This document shows, in pieces, positions 28,330 to 41,500 of a DNA stretch of 64,000 nucleotides; within the stretch, counting starts at the first letter, position 1; each line of letters starts with the position of its first letter. The notes beneath the pieces are model-generated. The model made no database searches. It was not told the DNA's origin and saw nothing but the letters and a program-made list of their open reading frames with translations. Origin of the DNA: Bugulina stolonifera (lineage: Eukaryota > Bryozoa > Gymnolaemata > Cheilostomatida > Bugulidae); NCBI GenBank assembly GCA_935421135.1, contig OW285189.1, positions 11,863,072-11,927,071 on the forward strand. The letters are read 5' to 3'. The position numbers and the translations under genes are program-made.

Positions 28330-28573
28330 GCATGCTTATACTATATAATTATATACCTATACATAATCAACTACTATCATGTGCTTTACTATTATTATCT
28401 GTCAATCAGACTATTGGAATTACAACTTGGTTTTTCTCACATATTGTTAGCAATTATCTTCTCTTGTCTGATTATATTAAATAGAGTCTTTTACCATGTA
28501 CTTTTTAAGGCCGATATCTTAAAATAGGCTCATACTTACATACTTTCCATTTCATACTATTGTAAGCACCTTT
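28330..28573 (+). mobile_element. LTR U3 fragment (TGTAATG family), + strand
   Basis: Matches 34530-34755 ('aagtcttttacc', 'ggccgatatct', 'actattgtaagcacttttgtgc'). It stops abruptly at 28573, where an AAGTC repeat block begins. Confidence 0.55.
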
Positions 28574-28745
28574 TGTGCCAAGTCAAGTCAAGTCACAAGT
28601 CGACTTGACTTAGACGTGCCAACTGGCTGACTTGACTTGACTTTGAATTGCGCATCAATGTGACTTGACTTGAATTGACTTGACTTGGACACATGAATGA
28701 CTTGTGACTTTGACTTGGATTCTGTCAAGTCAATCTGGTGATTAA
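28574..28745. repeat. AAGTC/GACTT-rich block
   Basis: About 15 copies of CAAGTC or GACTTG on both strands in 170 bp, including CAAGTCGACTTG. Similar but looser blocks lie at 52805-53000 and 61180-61400. Perhaps termini of one transposon family. Confidence 0.6.
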
Positions 28746-29414
28746 AAATTTTGTACAGTGTTTAGTCAACATGGAAAGAAGGTCTCAATTGCTTACCTAT
28801 TTATCATTTTTACTAGATCAGTGCTACTAGCAGCACTCAGAGTATATCAAGGTTAGCTATGAGGATACACAACTCAAGCAATATCTAGGCTGTGTGTACG
28901 TGAGACTACACAATGCATAGTCACAAGTACACACAGTGCAAGTAGTGTAAGTGCACTATAGGTATGGTGTAAGTAGTGAATACAATGTACGGTGGAATAA
29001 TTGCTAGAGTTAAATTGCAGGATTGGCCAGAGGACACTCTGTGCTGTACCATGTGCTGTTTATATGCCATGTCAAACTGTATCACCATTACATTATGCAG
29101 TATATAATACTATATGAGCAGTCTCAACCTGATGCCAATAATTATATGGTAGTTTAATTATAGTTAGTACAAATGTAGGTAATTCTTCTAAATGTAAAAC
29201 TATTTACATGTACTATTGTTGTACATGGAATAGTGTTTATTTATACTTGAAGAGTTCAGATGAGGTACCTTGGGTGATAGTTTTCTTGTGTACATCTATA
29301 TCTATAACTAACATTAAATTCAGCCATTATGTTTTAAAGTGGAAGCAATCCCGAAGGCTGTTTAGTCTTTCAGAGTTGTGCTCTCTTGTATGAGCAGGAA
29401 AAGTAATGACCATT
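28746..29414. other. Intergenic DNA
   Basis: AT-rich, no gene or recognisable repeat boundary seen. Confidence 0.4.
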
Positions 29415-30659
29415 CAGGGGCGGATTTTCAACTTTCAGAAAGGGGGGTCTCCTGCCCACCAAGGAAATTTATTGAGGGTGCGCAGCACCCGAGCCGAGGG
29501 CGCGATGCGCCCGAGACCAACAGCTGGGGGGTTTGGGTTTGAGGTTCGGGGTCCGGGGCGGAGCCCCGGCCGCTGAAGCTTTTTAGGCTTCATAGAGACC
29601 ATGTAAACTTAAAACTAAGGACTAAAACATGAAGAGGATCCTTTGTGCTGGGGGATTTCAAGCCTTGGGAAAACTCTCACTCTTGGACGCTGGAGGCAGA
29701 AAGTTATGCTATGAAAAACTAAAAACTGCGCTTGATAGTAATTTATAGATATGATATTAAATAATTTTTTATACAAAAATTCATACAATTAATAGTAATA
29801 ACATCAACAATATTGTTTAGGCTGCATTACAAAACAATAAAATGACAACCTAAATGATTATAATTTTCAAATATCAAATTAATAAAATGTAAATAATTAT
29901 TATTTATATTTTATTAATTTAATATTTTAAAGTTATAATCATTTATAAATTATATTTTAAAAAGAAAATCATTGTAAGCAACATTAGGATTATCATTCAT
30001 AAGATAATCATAATGTTCATGATGTTCTGTTGTTAAATAAAAACTAAATTGGAAATTCATATATTCATAACTCTGACTGCTAGTTCCTCTTTTCCCCCAA
30101 TCTGAATCTCGAATCTGGGATCTAAGAAAATTCAAATAATGTAATCATAATGAAATATTCTATTGAATATTCGTAACTCTGAGTGACAGTATAGTTCCTC
30201 TTTTCTCCTAATCTAGGAAATTACCCAGGACAAAACAGGAAAAGAAAATTAACTTTGCTAAAATGCAAAGTGGTACAATAAACTCTTTCTGGAAAATGTA
30301 AAGGTGATATTATTAGAATTATTTTGATTAATTTTTTAAGCAATCACCGATTCATTCAGTGAATTAGCCAAGCAAACTTTGACTGTACAGTAAACAAGAA
30401 TGTCTCCAAGAAGTTTATTGATAGCACAATCAATTGACTTTGCTGATCTACCTGAGAGCTACTTGCAGAAATATGAAACTTAAGCTATATTTACTGCGAT
30501 CCTAATAACTAACTATGGAAATCATGGCGACCTCCATAGAAAAACTTTCTAAATGGGAAAATCTTTGAATATGGCCAAAAATCAATCAATTTCAATTTTT
30601 TTTCAGCAAATAAAAGGGGGGTCGCGAGACCCTGGCGACCTACAGTAAATCCGCCCATG
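29415..30659. mobile_element. Non-autonomous hAT-like element, copy B (inverted relative to copy A)
   Basis: 1245 bp, ends CAGGGGCGGATTTTC and CATGGGCGGATTTAC (read inward), flanked by CCATT (29410-29414 and 30660-30664). Near-identical inverted partner of 7736-8991. The GC block at 29455-29575 has the same three stem/triloop palindromes. Confidence 0.85.
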
Positions 30660-33600
30660 CCATTTAACCAAATATAAAAATCAGTTATGCTAATTTTAGT
30701 TATTTATTTCCCTTTCGGCAGTAATATTATATGACTCAAGCATATTATGTGTATTTTGGAGAAATACAGGAAAATAGGCTACCCACTACTTCCATTCACT
30801 CAAGTTTTCTTGCCAATTGCACTTCCTTTAAGTCTGAAATAAAACAGCAAGTAAATATATGGAGCTATATATCATGTTATCAAAAGTGTAGAAGGAATTT
30901 ATAAACTCTTGGTAAATAGAATAGTTGTTGAATAAAAATCCTTTCCATGTGCTTTATTTATAACAAGGTGAACTGGGTTAAGTGTACTTAGATGGCACGA
31001 GTGCCTTTGTTTGAGAGCAGGTATCAGGTAATGGCATCTGCTCTTATACTGGCAGACCTTTTTGGATAGCTCTAGTTAAGTACTATCCAACTAGTTATTC
31101 AGCTTTTTGATTGGTTTTGGTCAATTTTGGAAATTCCTTTGCAAAAAAAATTTGCTTATTCATAATATAGACTATATACTAACCACAGTATAGTGAACAT
31201 GAAAATTTCACAGGAAGTTAATTTATGGCAGATCAAATATCACAAAGGACCCAGCTAATTGTATAATTTATTATAAAGTTATGGTGCAGGTGTAATATTT
31301 AATATTCACCTGGTAGTTCCTGGCTGGGACTAAAACACAGTACGGATGTACTATAATTAAACAGTCTTCAAACCAGAGTTGCCATACTCTACATGTACAT
31401 GATTGTACATGTACATGTAATTACTGCAAAAACCTCCAAGAGTTAATTCATGAAACCATTGTTGGCCCATTAAAAAGTACCCAAGACTTGATACTAATAT
31501 ACATCCAGTAAAAAAGCCTCAACTTGAGTTGTAATTCAATTATAATTACGCAATAATCCCTTCCTTGGTGACATTGCTGTGAGCTCAGATATTTTTGAAG
31601 AAAAAAATTCTGCAAAATTTAAAGTACATTCTGACATACAAATGTACAAGAAGCAGCAACATTGAAATTTTGCACTTTGTTATTACACACTAATAGCAAT
31701 AACAATGATAATAAATTAATAGAACTTTTAGTGAAAGGTCGCAGCCGTTATACAATTTAGAATTAAAATATTATAATGTTTACGCTTCACTTCTATGTTT
31801 TATATGCTCTGCATTCTCGATAGAACTATGTAGGTCTTCCTCTCTTGTTTATTGCAGAGCTGTGTTTCTAGTGTAGTCACGCATAGCTTTCACAAGCTTA
31901 GAATGCAATCAAATACCTATCTGGAAATAGGTGGCAGTCCTAAGCCCGCACAATGATTTTCCTGTTAGCCAGTTGTAGAAGTTCATCTCTAAGACCTCTC
32001 TTGGTACTCTAGCCCTAGCCAAGTATACCCTAGAGCTCCATTGATCAGACTTTGAGTGCATGTGGTATATGGCACCATAATTCATCTTCCAAAACTCAAT
32101 GTGTTTGTTAGTGTAATCTGAGCAAAATCACAAGCCTTTTAAAGCAGTGCCCAGTACTACTAGCTACTACTAGCCTAGTTGAACCGGACTTGGCTCCGAT
32201 TGTTATTAGCTTGTGGTTGGCGTTTTGGGATCAGGGTGGCCAATTAATCAACATGTATTTAAATGAGCCTACAGTATGTACCAGTAGTACCATTATGAAA
32301 AAATGTCAATTGCCAGTTACTTAAGACACCACAATATTGCTACTAAACTATCAGTAGTCAGTGGCATAGCTAGTGGAGTGTAGTTCATGGATTCTGTTAG
32401 TCAGCTTTTGCAAACACTTAAATCAACTGTTGACATGCTGTTAATGTCAACCTAATAGACTAATAGACACCTACAAATAGCTTAGGTCATCTTAACCTAG
32501 TTAGAATTACTGCCACTGCTCACAAATCTGTCATATTGATATCATGCAAGTGTATACAAGAACAGGGAGTACTGGCTACCTGGTAAGTAAGCTTAAAAAA
32601 CAATAACCATTACACTTATAGTGCTCAATTTCTGGAATATAGAATCTTTCTCAGCGTGTTTTCTAGCTCTAGTTTGAAATAATTATCATAGAAAACACAT
32701 TTTGGACCATTATCGCAATGACAGAACTGCCATAAGTAAATGCTGTACAATCTACTGTACATTGTGCTATAGCCTAGTGGTCAACTATTCAAGAGTTATC
32801 TTGGGAGCAAACTATTAGGTATTCCCATTCCCAGTATTGGGTGTTGAAAATGTTATGTAGTAAGAAATATTGCCACTGGATGTTCATGTTAGATATTTTG
32901 CTGTTCATTATTGGATATTGACAGAGCCTGAGTATTTTGGACTTATGGGACAAACATTGAGTTCAGTGGTTGTAGATTCATATTATTTTAAGTATTGATA
33001 TCCAAACTTAGCTGTTAAAGTTTGGTGCACACCTATGACGAGAGGCTTCCTTATGAACAAAACTTATTTTTTATGAATATAATATACATCAGGCACAAAT
33101 CTACATGTAGTTATAAGATTGTAAATTGACAGCCTACACAGTCATTATGTATTAATGGGATGATGTCCAACAGCATGACTGCGAGTCTTCAAACTATTTT
33201 TTTATTTTAGAGAACACTGGGTGCCTCTGCTATGTTAAGGAATCATGTAACATCTCGATATAAAAGGTATCTATGCAGTTGCTTTAAGCTGTTTTTTAGT
33301 CTATGTAACATATTATCTTGCATAATATTATATTTAAGGATACAGTAATGTTGCACATAACCATGGCAGGTAGACATGAATGAATATACATTACACATTC
33401 TGCAAATATTGTGGTGAATCAGCATAGCCTGCCACAGCATGAACTGTAACTTGTGCCAATAACTGTGTACATACATGTACAATTGACATTGTTCTCATAT
33501 TTACTCTATTGCCATGCATTGACATTGTCTTACTGTGGTGAATCGGCCTCAGTCAAGGCCGTAGTGCCCTATACGGCCGTGCAGCCTGGCCGTCTCAACT

Positions 33601-34317
33601 TTTGGCATTGCAAAGTCGAAATCTAGTCAATTTAATATCATGGTCAAATCAGCATTTAAAGTTTCTTCCACTTTTCTGTTCACGGGGTTTACAACATATG
33701 TAAGGATATGGTGATAATAAGTGTGCTAAACATTTTTATATCAGGAAATTCTAAATACTACCGTACTTAACTACAATATATAACATTTTAGATATTGAAT
33801 AACTGTCAGGGGAGATAAATCTAAATTTCAAGACTATTTCAGTATACAGTATAAGAAGTATACACAGTGAGTCCATGTACTGGGTGTGTTAAAAAATATA
33901 AGCCTTGAAAATCTAAACAATTATATTAGTTTTCAATTGAACAAACTTTTTTGGATTCGGCTATCTATCTGCCCTACATTGTTGTCAATATATTATTTAC
34001 TTAGGCATTCAATCTTATAGGGAGAAATAAGAAATATCTCTATGGTAGGAAAGAAACGCATGCTTTCAGCTGCTTTTTGTAGATTTGTTAGCTCTACTTC
34101 ATTTCATTGCAAGTTTTTCATCTTTATAAAGGAGTAAAGTATTTGTAAATGTCGTTAAAGTTGAATGATTTATGTTCAGTCATAATTGTGAACAGATACA
34201 ATGTATACATGTACATGCATATATATGCATGAGGCTGGGTTATATTTAATATTATTACACAGGTATATTTCATAAACCTGAACTGCTTAAAATTTGCTCT
34301 ATTTTTCTGAAAAACAC
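30660..34317. other. Intergenic DNA between CPT2 copies 1 and 2
   Basis: AT-rich with many TACATGTA palindromes (31390-31420, 33100, 33473, 34205). 31780-31960 resembles LTR R/U5 debris on the + strand. No convincing protein-coding frame; the short frame at 33243-33482 is a chance one. Confidence 0.4.
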
Positions 34318-34440
34318 TCTCAGGGCGTCGGCGGCTGAGGCGCTGCCCCTGACCCCGCCAGGGGGCCTGGGCAGCCCCCTGGAACCCCGGCCTAATATTT
34401 TGGCCCCACCAACATTTCTTAGGGCGCTACAGCCCTGTTC
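34318..34440. repeat. GC-rich transposon fragment
   Basis: A GC island in AT-rich DNA, with 'ggcctgggcagccccctgga' also present at 53785-53805 ('ggcctaggcagccccctgga'). Fragments of one non-autonomous DNA element; boundaries not found. Confidence 0.45.
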
Positions 34441-34489
34441 GTGGTGATAGTCTCCCTTGGCTAACCACACTCTGACATTGTCTTACCAT

Positions 34490-35334
34490 ATACTCTTACA
34501 TACTTGCATTGACATTACTCTATTACTATTATAATCAACTGCTTAGCATAGTGTGCTTTGTATTGTTATCATTAACCAATCAGGTTATCCATATTTACGC
34601 ATGGTTAACTCTACTGTGTATGCCATCATCTATTTAGCCTGATTAATTATCTTCTAAGTCTTTTACCTGTGCGCTTTTCGGGGCCGATATCTCTAAACAT
34701 GGCCATATTTATATATTATCCATAATGGACTATTGTAAGCACTTTTTGTGCAAGGCCGACCTTTTTTGGTGACCGACGTCGGGCGGAACTACTCCATGTT
34801 GTTGCGTAAGTTCCGGCCCGATACCGTATCGTACCTTTTTCCGGAAGTGTTATTAGTATAAAAGCCAGCACATTTTCAGTATCAAATCAGTTGTGGATTG
34901 CGCTCTAATAAAGCAACATCTCCTAACTCAACCTAGAGGCTTACTCTTGCAGGCAGGTAGCTCCACCCACAGGTCTCCTTAGACCTAAGCGGCTCGATCA
35001 ACCCTTTCTACACTCCTTGTGAGTTCTACATCATCGCACTTTAGCCGATCCCGGATTCCTTATGAATCTAGCGCCGAGCCTAAGTCCTTTGATTACCACT
35101 ACTTCTTTCTACACTCCTTTGGAGTATAAACTTACAGACCTACGTCGACCCTGGACTCTTTCATGAGTCTCAGCCTCGACCTACGTCATTATCAACAATA
35201 CTAGAACAACAACTAACTGTTCACTCTTTATGTAATGAGTGGGAGTTACCTTGGCCTTCCTCTACCAACCTCCAAGCCCTTCCCATACCCGTACCATATC
35301 GGCACTCGTATGTAACACAGCTCAAAACATTACA
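34490..35334 (+). mobile_element. Solo LTR (TGTAATG family), + strand, directly upstream of CPT2 copy 2
   Basis: Ends CATTACA at 35334. In this orientation: U3 with 'aaccaatcagg' (CCAAT), TATA box TATAAAAGCC at about 34857, R with AATAAAGCAACATCT at about 34907, U5 to 35334. It matches the - strand copies at 9106 and 20375. The left boundary is approximate; the + strand copy seems to extend left of 34490 in diverged form. The next exon acceptor is 30 bp away. Confidence 0.75.
34857..34916 (+). promoter_or_regulatory. LTR TATA box and polyadenylation signal
   Basis: TATAAAAGCC (about 34857) followed about 45 bp later by CTAATAAAGC. This spacing is typical of compact LTR retrotransposon R regions. 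It points toward CPT2 copy 2. Confidence 0.5.
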
Positions 35335-35364
35335 ATATAACATAATATATGGTGTAACTTGTAG

Positions 35365-35549
35365 TGACTATCTACACAAGAGTATCATACCAACAGATCA
35401 TTTCCACAAAAGTTTACCAAGATTACCAATTCCAGATTTGGAGAAAACTTGTTCCAGATACTTGGAGAGACAGAGGGCATTTTTACCCGCATCTAAATTT
35501 GAACAAACTAAACGCTATACAGAAGCATTTAAAAATGGTGTTGGAAGAG
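35365..35549 (+). CDS. CPT2: CPT2 copy 2 exon (SLPRLPIPDLEKT)
   Basis: 185 bp. It encodes DYLHKSIIPTDHFHKS, LPRLPIPDLEKTCSRYLERQ and EAFKNGVGR, the N-terminal region of the mature enzyme. Donor GTATGT. The acceptor TTGTAG at 35364 has a weak pyrimidine tract, and the frame is also open to the left into the LTR without an ATG, so the 5' boundary is uncertain. Confidence 0.82.
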
Positions 35550-38500
35550 GTATGTACATGTATGTCTGACTATGTTTTGGTGAATTTACATGTTAGATTT
35601 GTAGATCAGAGAGGGTTATGAATTATTAATATTGCTGAGCTTTTTCTAGTGAAACCAAACTTAGTATTGGGTTCTATAACAACCATGTTTATTTGCTTCT
35701 TGTGGCTGATTACTGGTATGTTTTGGTGATGGTTTTAATATTTTAGACTTGCAGAAAATGTTGGTGTCCTTGGACAGAGGGAACAAGCATACCAGCTATT
35801 CCACTGGTACGTTTCTTCTTTACCAAATTCTATTCTCACCACTATGTCCACCAATATCTATCCAGAACAAATTGCATTTTTGCTGTTTTCTACAATGTAC
35901 ATGTACATGTATAATCAAATTTACATGCCTTGCATAACACACGCGTATCACCAGTTAGAACTGTATAGCATGCAATTTTTTAAGCAGGCCAACATGTTGA
36001 TAATGGTTGGCTGCTGCAGTGAACACTGAACAGTTTGATTTTTTTTGTGCAAGAAATTTATCTTTTGAGCAGTTAGGGACATGTTTCACATCCATGGAAA
36101 ACAGGAGTTCCAGCTAATAGCAGTAGGACATTCACACCAATTGTAGAGACTGAGAGGAGCTTCAGTAGTAGGCGAAAATGATTTTAGAAGAGTGAAAGGA
36201 GCATTGTTTTTCTATATACCAATCAGTTGTTCTTTGGAGTGCAATACTGTCACATCTATTATATCTACAGTATATTGGAGTTATTCTAAACTAGCACACT
36301 CTTAGCCTAGCTCCTTCAGGATCAACAACCAGAATGCTGGAATAGGAAAGGGCACATTTTGGCTTAATAATCACTCTAGAACACAGGTCGGCACAATAAG
36401 CACCAGTGATCTAGTCAGCACTAAACAGTCTATAATCCACTCAGTACATATAATCAGGAGAAACTGATAGACCACCCAGGGTTCCCTCTTGTGTGCTAGT
36501 TCATCTATGCACAAAAACATTGCAATCCATTGAATTGCAAACTGACTTAGTGTACATTATCATTCTATTGTGTATAACATACATGTAATTATGGTGATCT
36601 TCTACTTGACTATTTCAGCATTCCGATCTGATATGTACCTAAAAGACAGAAGTCCTGTTGTAATCAACCGCAACCCTTGCATATCCTTCAGCCCAGCTCC
36701 TCGAACTGAGCTCAACAATCAGGTGAATATATTATTTATCCATATAAAACTTACCGGCTTATACTCTTCGGCATGACCATACTTGCCAAAGAGCAGGAGC
36801 AAAAAATCTGGACTTTTTGGTTCCAAATCCCTGGACATGCCCCAGAACCCCTGGACATAGTTTGGGTGTATATTATTTGAAGGAGACTTATCACTGAAAA
36901 GTATCAAATTATCAATTTTAGTGTTATTTAGTGGCTTGTAAGATATTTTCTTTAATATAGATGACTAATTGTAGGTTGTATCTTGTGTTTCATGAGGTTA
37001 GCCTCATGAAACACAAGATACAACCTACAATTAGTCATCTATATTAAAGAAAATATCTTACAAGCCACTAAATAACACTAAAATTGATAATTTGATACTT
37101 TATAGTAACGTTTTCACCGTACATAAAAAATCAGGACAGATGAAAAATTAGTAGGGACAGGCACAAACACCAGGGGGTGTCCTGACAAAATCTGGACACT
37201 TGGCAAGTATGGGCTAGACCAACCCCACGCAGCTTGAACTACCAGGTGCCAATGCTGGCTAACTCGCCATGAGAAAGGCCCAGATGGTATGACCTTTTTG
37301 GGTAAGGTGAGGGTAGAGGATTGTTGCCTTGAAGCCATGCTGGCTTGCATGACCTCAAAGACTTTATTGAGGCACAGGGGCAATTGTGGCTGGATACTCT
37401 TCCCAATCTGGACCTTTCAGCATCAAAGTCCAGCATTCTAACCACCTGGCCGAGGCTGCTCCCTATTTTTATTTATGCATATACTTGTATTTAAAATATC
37501 TAAGAATCAGAATATCCTATTGTGCTCTGCAGTAGTTGATGCTCTGTTTGACCATGATTCACATGGTTCTGATCTTTCAGCGTATAATGTGTTTATAGAG
37601 TACTTATAATGATATACATGATTTTATAATAATTATTCTATCATCAACAGCTAGTAAGGGCCACTAACATGGTCATATCATCTCTGAAATACTGCAAGAC
37701 ACTGAGAGCCAATATTCTGGAACCAGAAATACATCACCTGGACCCCAAGAAGAGTGACACCCAACAGTTTAGGAAATTTGTTAGGTTGGTTATTTCCACT
37801 AGACTTCTTTCTCTGTTCTGTAGTACTGTAATGATTTTTTTTTTGGGGGAGTTGTGATGTCGTCCTAAGACGACCCCTTCTCTAAAATGAAGAACCTATG
37901 AGTGGTGCTAGGTCTTCTCATTATATGAGAGATCAACAGGTACTAGTAGTCCAACGACTACTCAAGACGACCCATGTGGTTCCAAGTCAATGCTTGTTTA
38001 CTATACTGAGAAAGAGTATGTTCCGAACTAGCAGGAAGCTTGGAAAGCAAGGTCGAAGACCTTGACGACTGTAGCGACCAATACTACGAAGTGAAGACTC
38101 GATATATAAGTAGTAAATAGATGTGTCTTTATTGAGATCCAAGCATCAACTGAGAAAATGAACATAAAAACATTGTGCTTTATATAGTATGAAAACTTCC
38201 GGAGGAAGTAGCGGTAAAAAGGCCTACATAGTGTCGTAAAAAGACGACGTAGTGTCGTCCAGAAATTGCACAACAAGATGGCGGCTGGAAGCCCGATGGT
38301 GACCCAAAATAGGTCGGGTACAACAAAAGATGCTTAATATCATCCAATTCATGTACAAAATCAATATCAGGTAATTCTGAGAGGTCGGCCCTCTCTACAT
38401 GGGTATAAAAAAGGACATACATGTAATTGCTCAGGAATGCACATTATGAGTGTATAAGTGACAATTCACTACATAGACAGTAGGTACAAGCATAAGTAAT

Positions 38501-41500
38501 GCAATAAATGTACATAATACGCCTCATGTAGTCGGGAGGCTGAGTTATAGAGTCACATTTTACCATTACAGTACTAATAGTAGCTGGTATCATGTAACAG
38601 AGGTTCGACAGTGTAATTATGAACTCAGTTTACATAGTTATAAGTTGTCTTATGCTACTGACCCGTAATTAGCAGGTTTTTGTAATAACAGCATCAAATA
38701 TTACGCTCCAATTTTGACAATAATCCCTATGGTTAAACTAGCATATCCCAACTTTGGGAAGAACATATGAGCTAAGTTAAATGGGTTCCAAATTGCTTCT
38801 ATAGTGAAAATGCAGTGATGTTTAAGCTCAACTTGAGCTTTGGTATGACTCAGCTCAGCAGACGTCATTCGAACTGACTATGCATTCAGCTTTTAAATTG
38901 AAAATCCAGCTGTTAGATATCTGGCTCTGGTATCTGGTTCTACTGAGTAGAAGTAGTGTTTTTTCCAGTAGATAATAAATGAGCTGGCATGGCTTCTGTG
39001 TTACTTTAGTTGCAAAGTGTCTTAATAATATTCTTTATTTTCTAATCAGAACAAAAATAAAATCTGCTACTAGAGAATATTTTCAACATAAAATTAACAT
39101 CTGTTACTATTTGCGAAGATAATTAATTATCTTTGCAACTCGATGTGGCCTCACTAGGTGTAGAGGCAGATTACTAATTCTAAGCACTTTCTGACTACCC
39201 ATAATGCTCCAAACTTCTTTCAGAAAAATTGCAACTTATATAATGAACTCTATATCTTTTCCTTCTGCATCAAAAGTACCCTAGCTGTCACAGGGTTTCT
39301 ATGCTTCAAACACCGTGGACTTTAAGCTGAGCTCTAGCCATGTTGTGTCTCGGCTCACACTCATTTAGCTAGCTCAGTCAGTGTGTACTCGCAGTGCACA
39401 ATCATGCGAGCTGGCTATACTATTGTGTCAATGGTAAATTTGCGACTGTTAGAAAGCTTCAGTTAGAAACAGGACGTTCCGCAAACGTTCAACCCCCAAC
39501 CACACACTAACGTGCTAAGTAGGAGTAATACAATGTATATTTTAATATAAAATTGTATAATTAAACTAGCGAGGCTCAAAAAACACCGAACCAGCTCAAT
39601 GTTTGTAGAAGTTGCAAAAGAAGAGAACAGCTCAAGCTAATAGCATCTTTTCAACCGGCGATTCCCAGCATTGGTCATTTTTCACTGTCTAGCTTATTCT
39701 TATTTGTTACTATGTAGCTGTCAAGAAAGCACAGCTTGTGAGTAGAACATTATTGCCCTTATTTGTTACAGGCTGTTACCTAAAGTTATATCGTGCTATG
39801 GAGCTTATTGGTACAAAGCGTACCCTATGGACATGACTGCTCTTTCTAATCTATTTAATTCTACCAGAATACCTCAGTAAGTGTTATTATTCCACCCCTT
39901 TTATATAAAATTTGACATGTGTATAATGCTTCGTTATGATACAGTATTATGATATTTGATCAAGAGTTGTCTCCTTCTTACAGGGATAGATTGAGTTGTA
40001 CATGTAAATGAGTGAGCAGCAAGTTGAGGAGTTATGCTCCCAATTCCTACTATGATGCCATCTCTGCTAACCTATCTATATGAATTCATTCGTTTTAGAT
40101 AATGCTAGTGACGGATAAATTATTTTATATCACCATGTAATTAAATACAATCATTTAATTCTACCATGTAGTAGCATGCTGTAATAATTTTAGTGCCATG
40201 AGCGGTCTATACTCTGTACTATAATAAAATACCTGCATATTATTGCTAAATAGACAAGGTAAAGACAAGCTGTACAAGAATGAGAAAGCTAAACACCTAC
40301 TAGTACTGAGGAATGGTAACATGTATACATTTGACTGCTTTGACCAGAATGGTAAGTAGTGGTACTCAATCTTAAGTTTTATGCAATGGTCATCGATTAT
40401 CATGTACGCTCTTCATCTTTGTACCAAACAATACAATGTCAGAATGATAAGTGCTTTTACATAATAAGGGCAATGAGTCTCCCCTTAACAGGCGTCAGTA
40501 AGGTTAAACAAATTGGGTAGAAAGGATTCCAAACTTGGGAGAGAACAAATACATGTACCTGAAGTTTGACAGAAAACCTCTTTTCAACTAAGGAATATTT
40601 TTTTCTTCGATTCAATCACATAAAGTGTATGGTGCTGTAATAGTTGATTGTGGGTTAGTTAGTTAGTTTATTCCTGTCTTCAATGTATGTCTGAGAAACA
40701 TTTTGTCTGTTAGAGCAATAAAAAAATGAAGTGAGTAGATAAATACAAAAATTTAGTTGCTAGTCAGTTACTGTGGTTAAAAATTTCTGTAAACTTTCAA
40801 TGCAGAGTTCAAGAATTTAATCCACAGATTTCTAAAACAGTATTTTCTTAGATCAATGCGGCACTTCAGCTGACGATATCTACCAGAAGGCAGTTCATCC
40901 AGTGCAAACAACCATTACGCTGGTATTACACAACCAGCACATTACTATGTACACTAGAAACCGACCAGGTCTAGCTGCAGAACTAATTTAACCAAATCTG
41001 GATTGTCTCTGAAAAGTTAACAAACTATTCTTGTACATGTGATTTCTCAGGAGCAGCCTAACATGTATTTTAGGTCTGATATGTTTAAAAAGGGTTTTTC
41101 TACAGAGCTAGATGCTCTGGGTCCTTAGTTCTACATGGTAACTGTCTGTTCTAGTCAGTCTAAGCCCTATCTACGATGATAAGATGTTGTACAAGTGAAG
41201 TCTGTGTCGTTACTGGAGTGTATACCCATATGAAGTTTGTACATGTTTAGTACATCTAATTTAGACCCATCGTTTCATAACTAGGCAATATACATGTACT
41301 TGTACATGTATATTTTGGTGTGTCATAAAAGGTACAAGCTCTATCAAAGATTGACAAGACAATTCATTAAAAGAACAATCTTCAATCCACTACTTTCCAA
41401 CACATTTCGGCATATTAAAATCATATATTTTGTTATGAATAGTAATAGAAGACGCATTTTTAGTTTGAATTTTTCCGCATTGAAACATTAGGAAAATATC

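Larger units (their letters stand above)
36747..37470 (-). mobile_element. tRNA-derived SINE split by a MITE
   Basis: 'accggcttatactcttcggc' on the left and 'ctaccaggtgcc...ggctgctccct' on the right match the continuous SINE at 53421-53706 on both sides of the insert at 36778-37211. The 5' tRNA-like head is at the right (- strand), but its A and B boxes are decayed. Confidence 0.72.

Noticed and set aside
34270..34470. 66-codon - strand frame in a GC island
   Set aside because: The GC island is a repeated transposon fragment (also at 53785); translation is not conserved.
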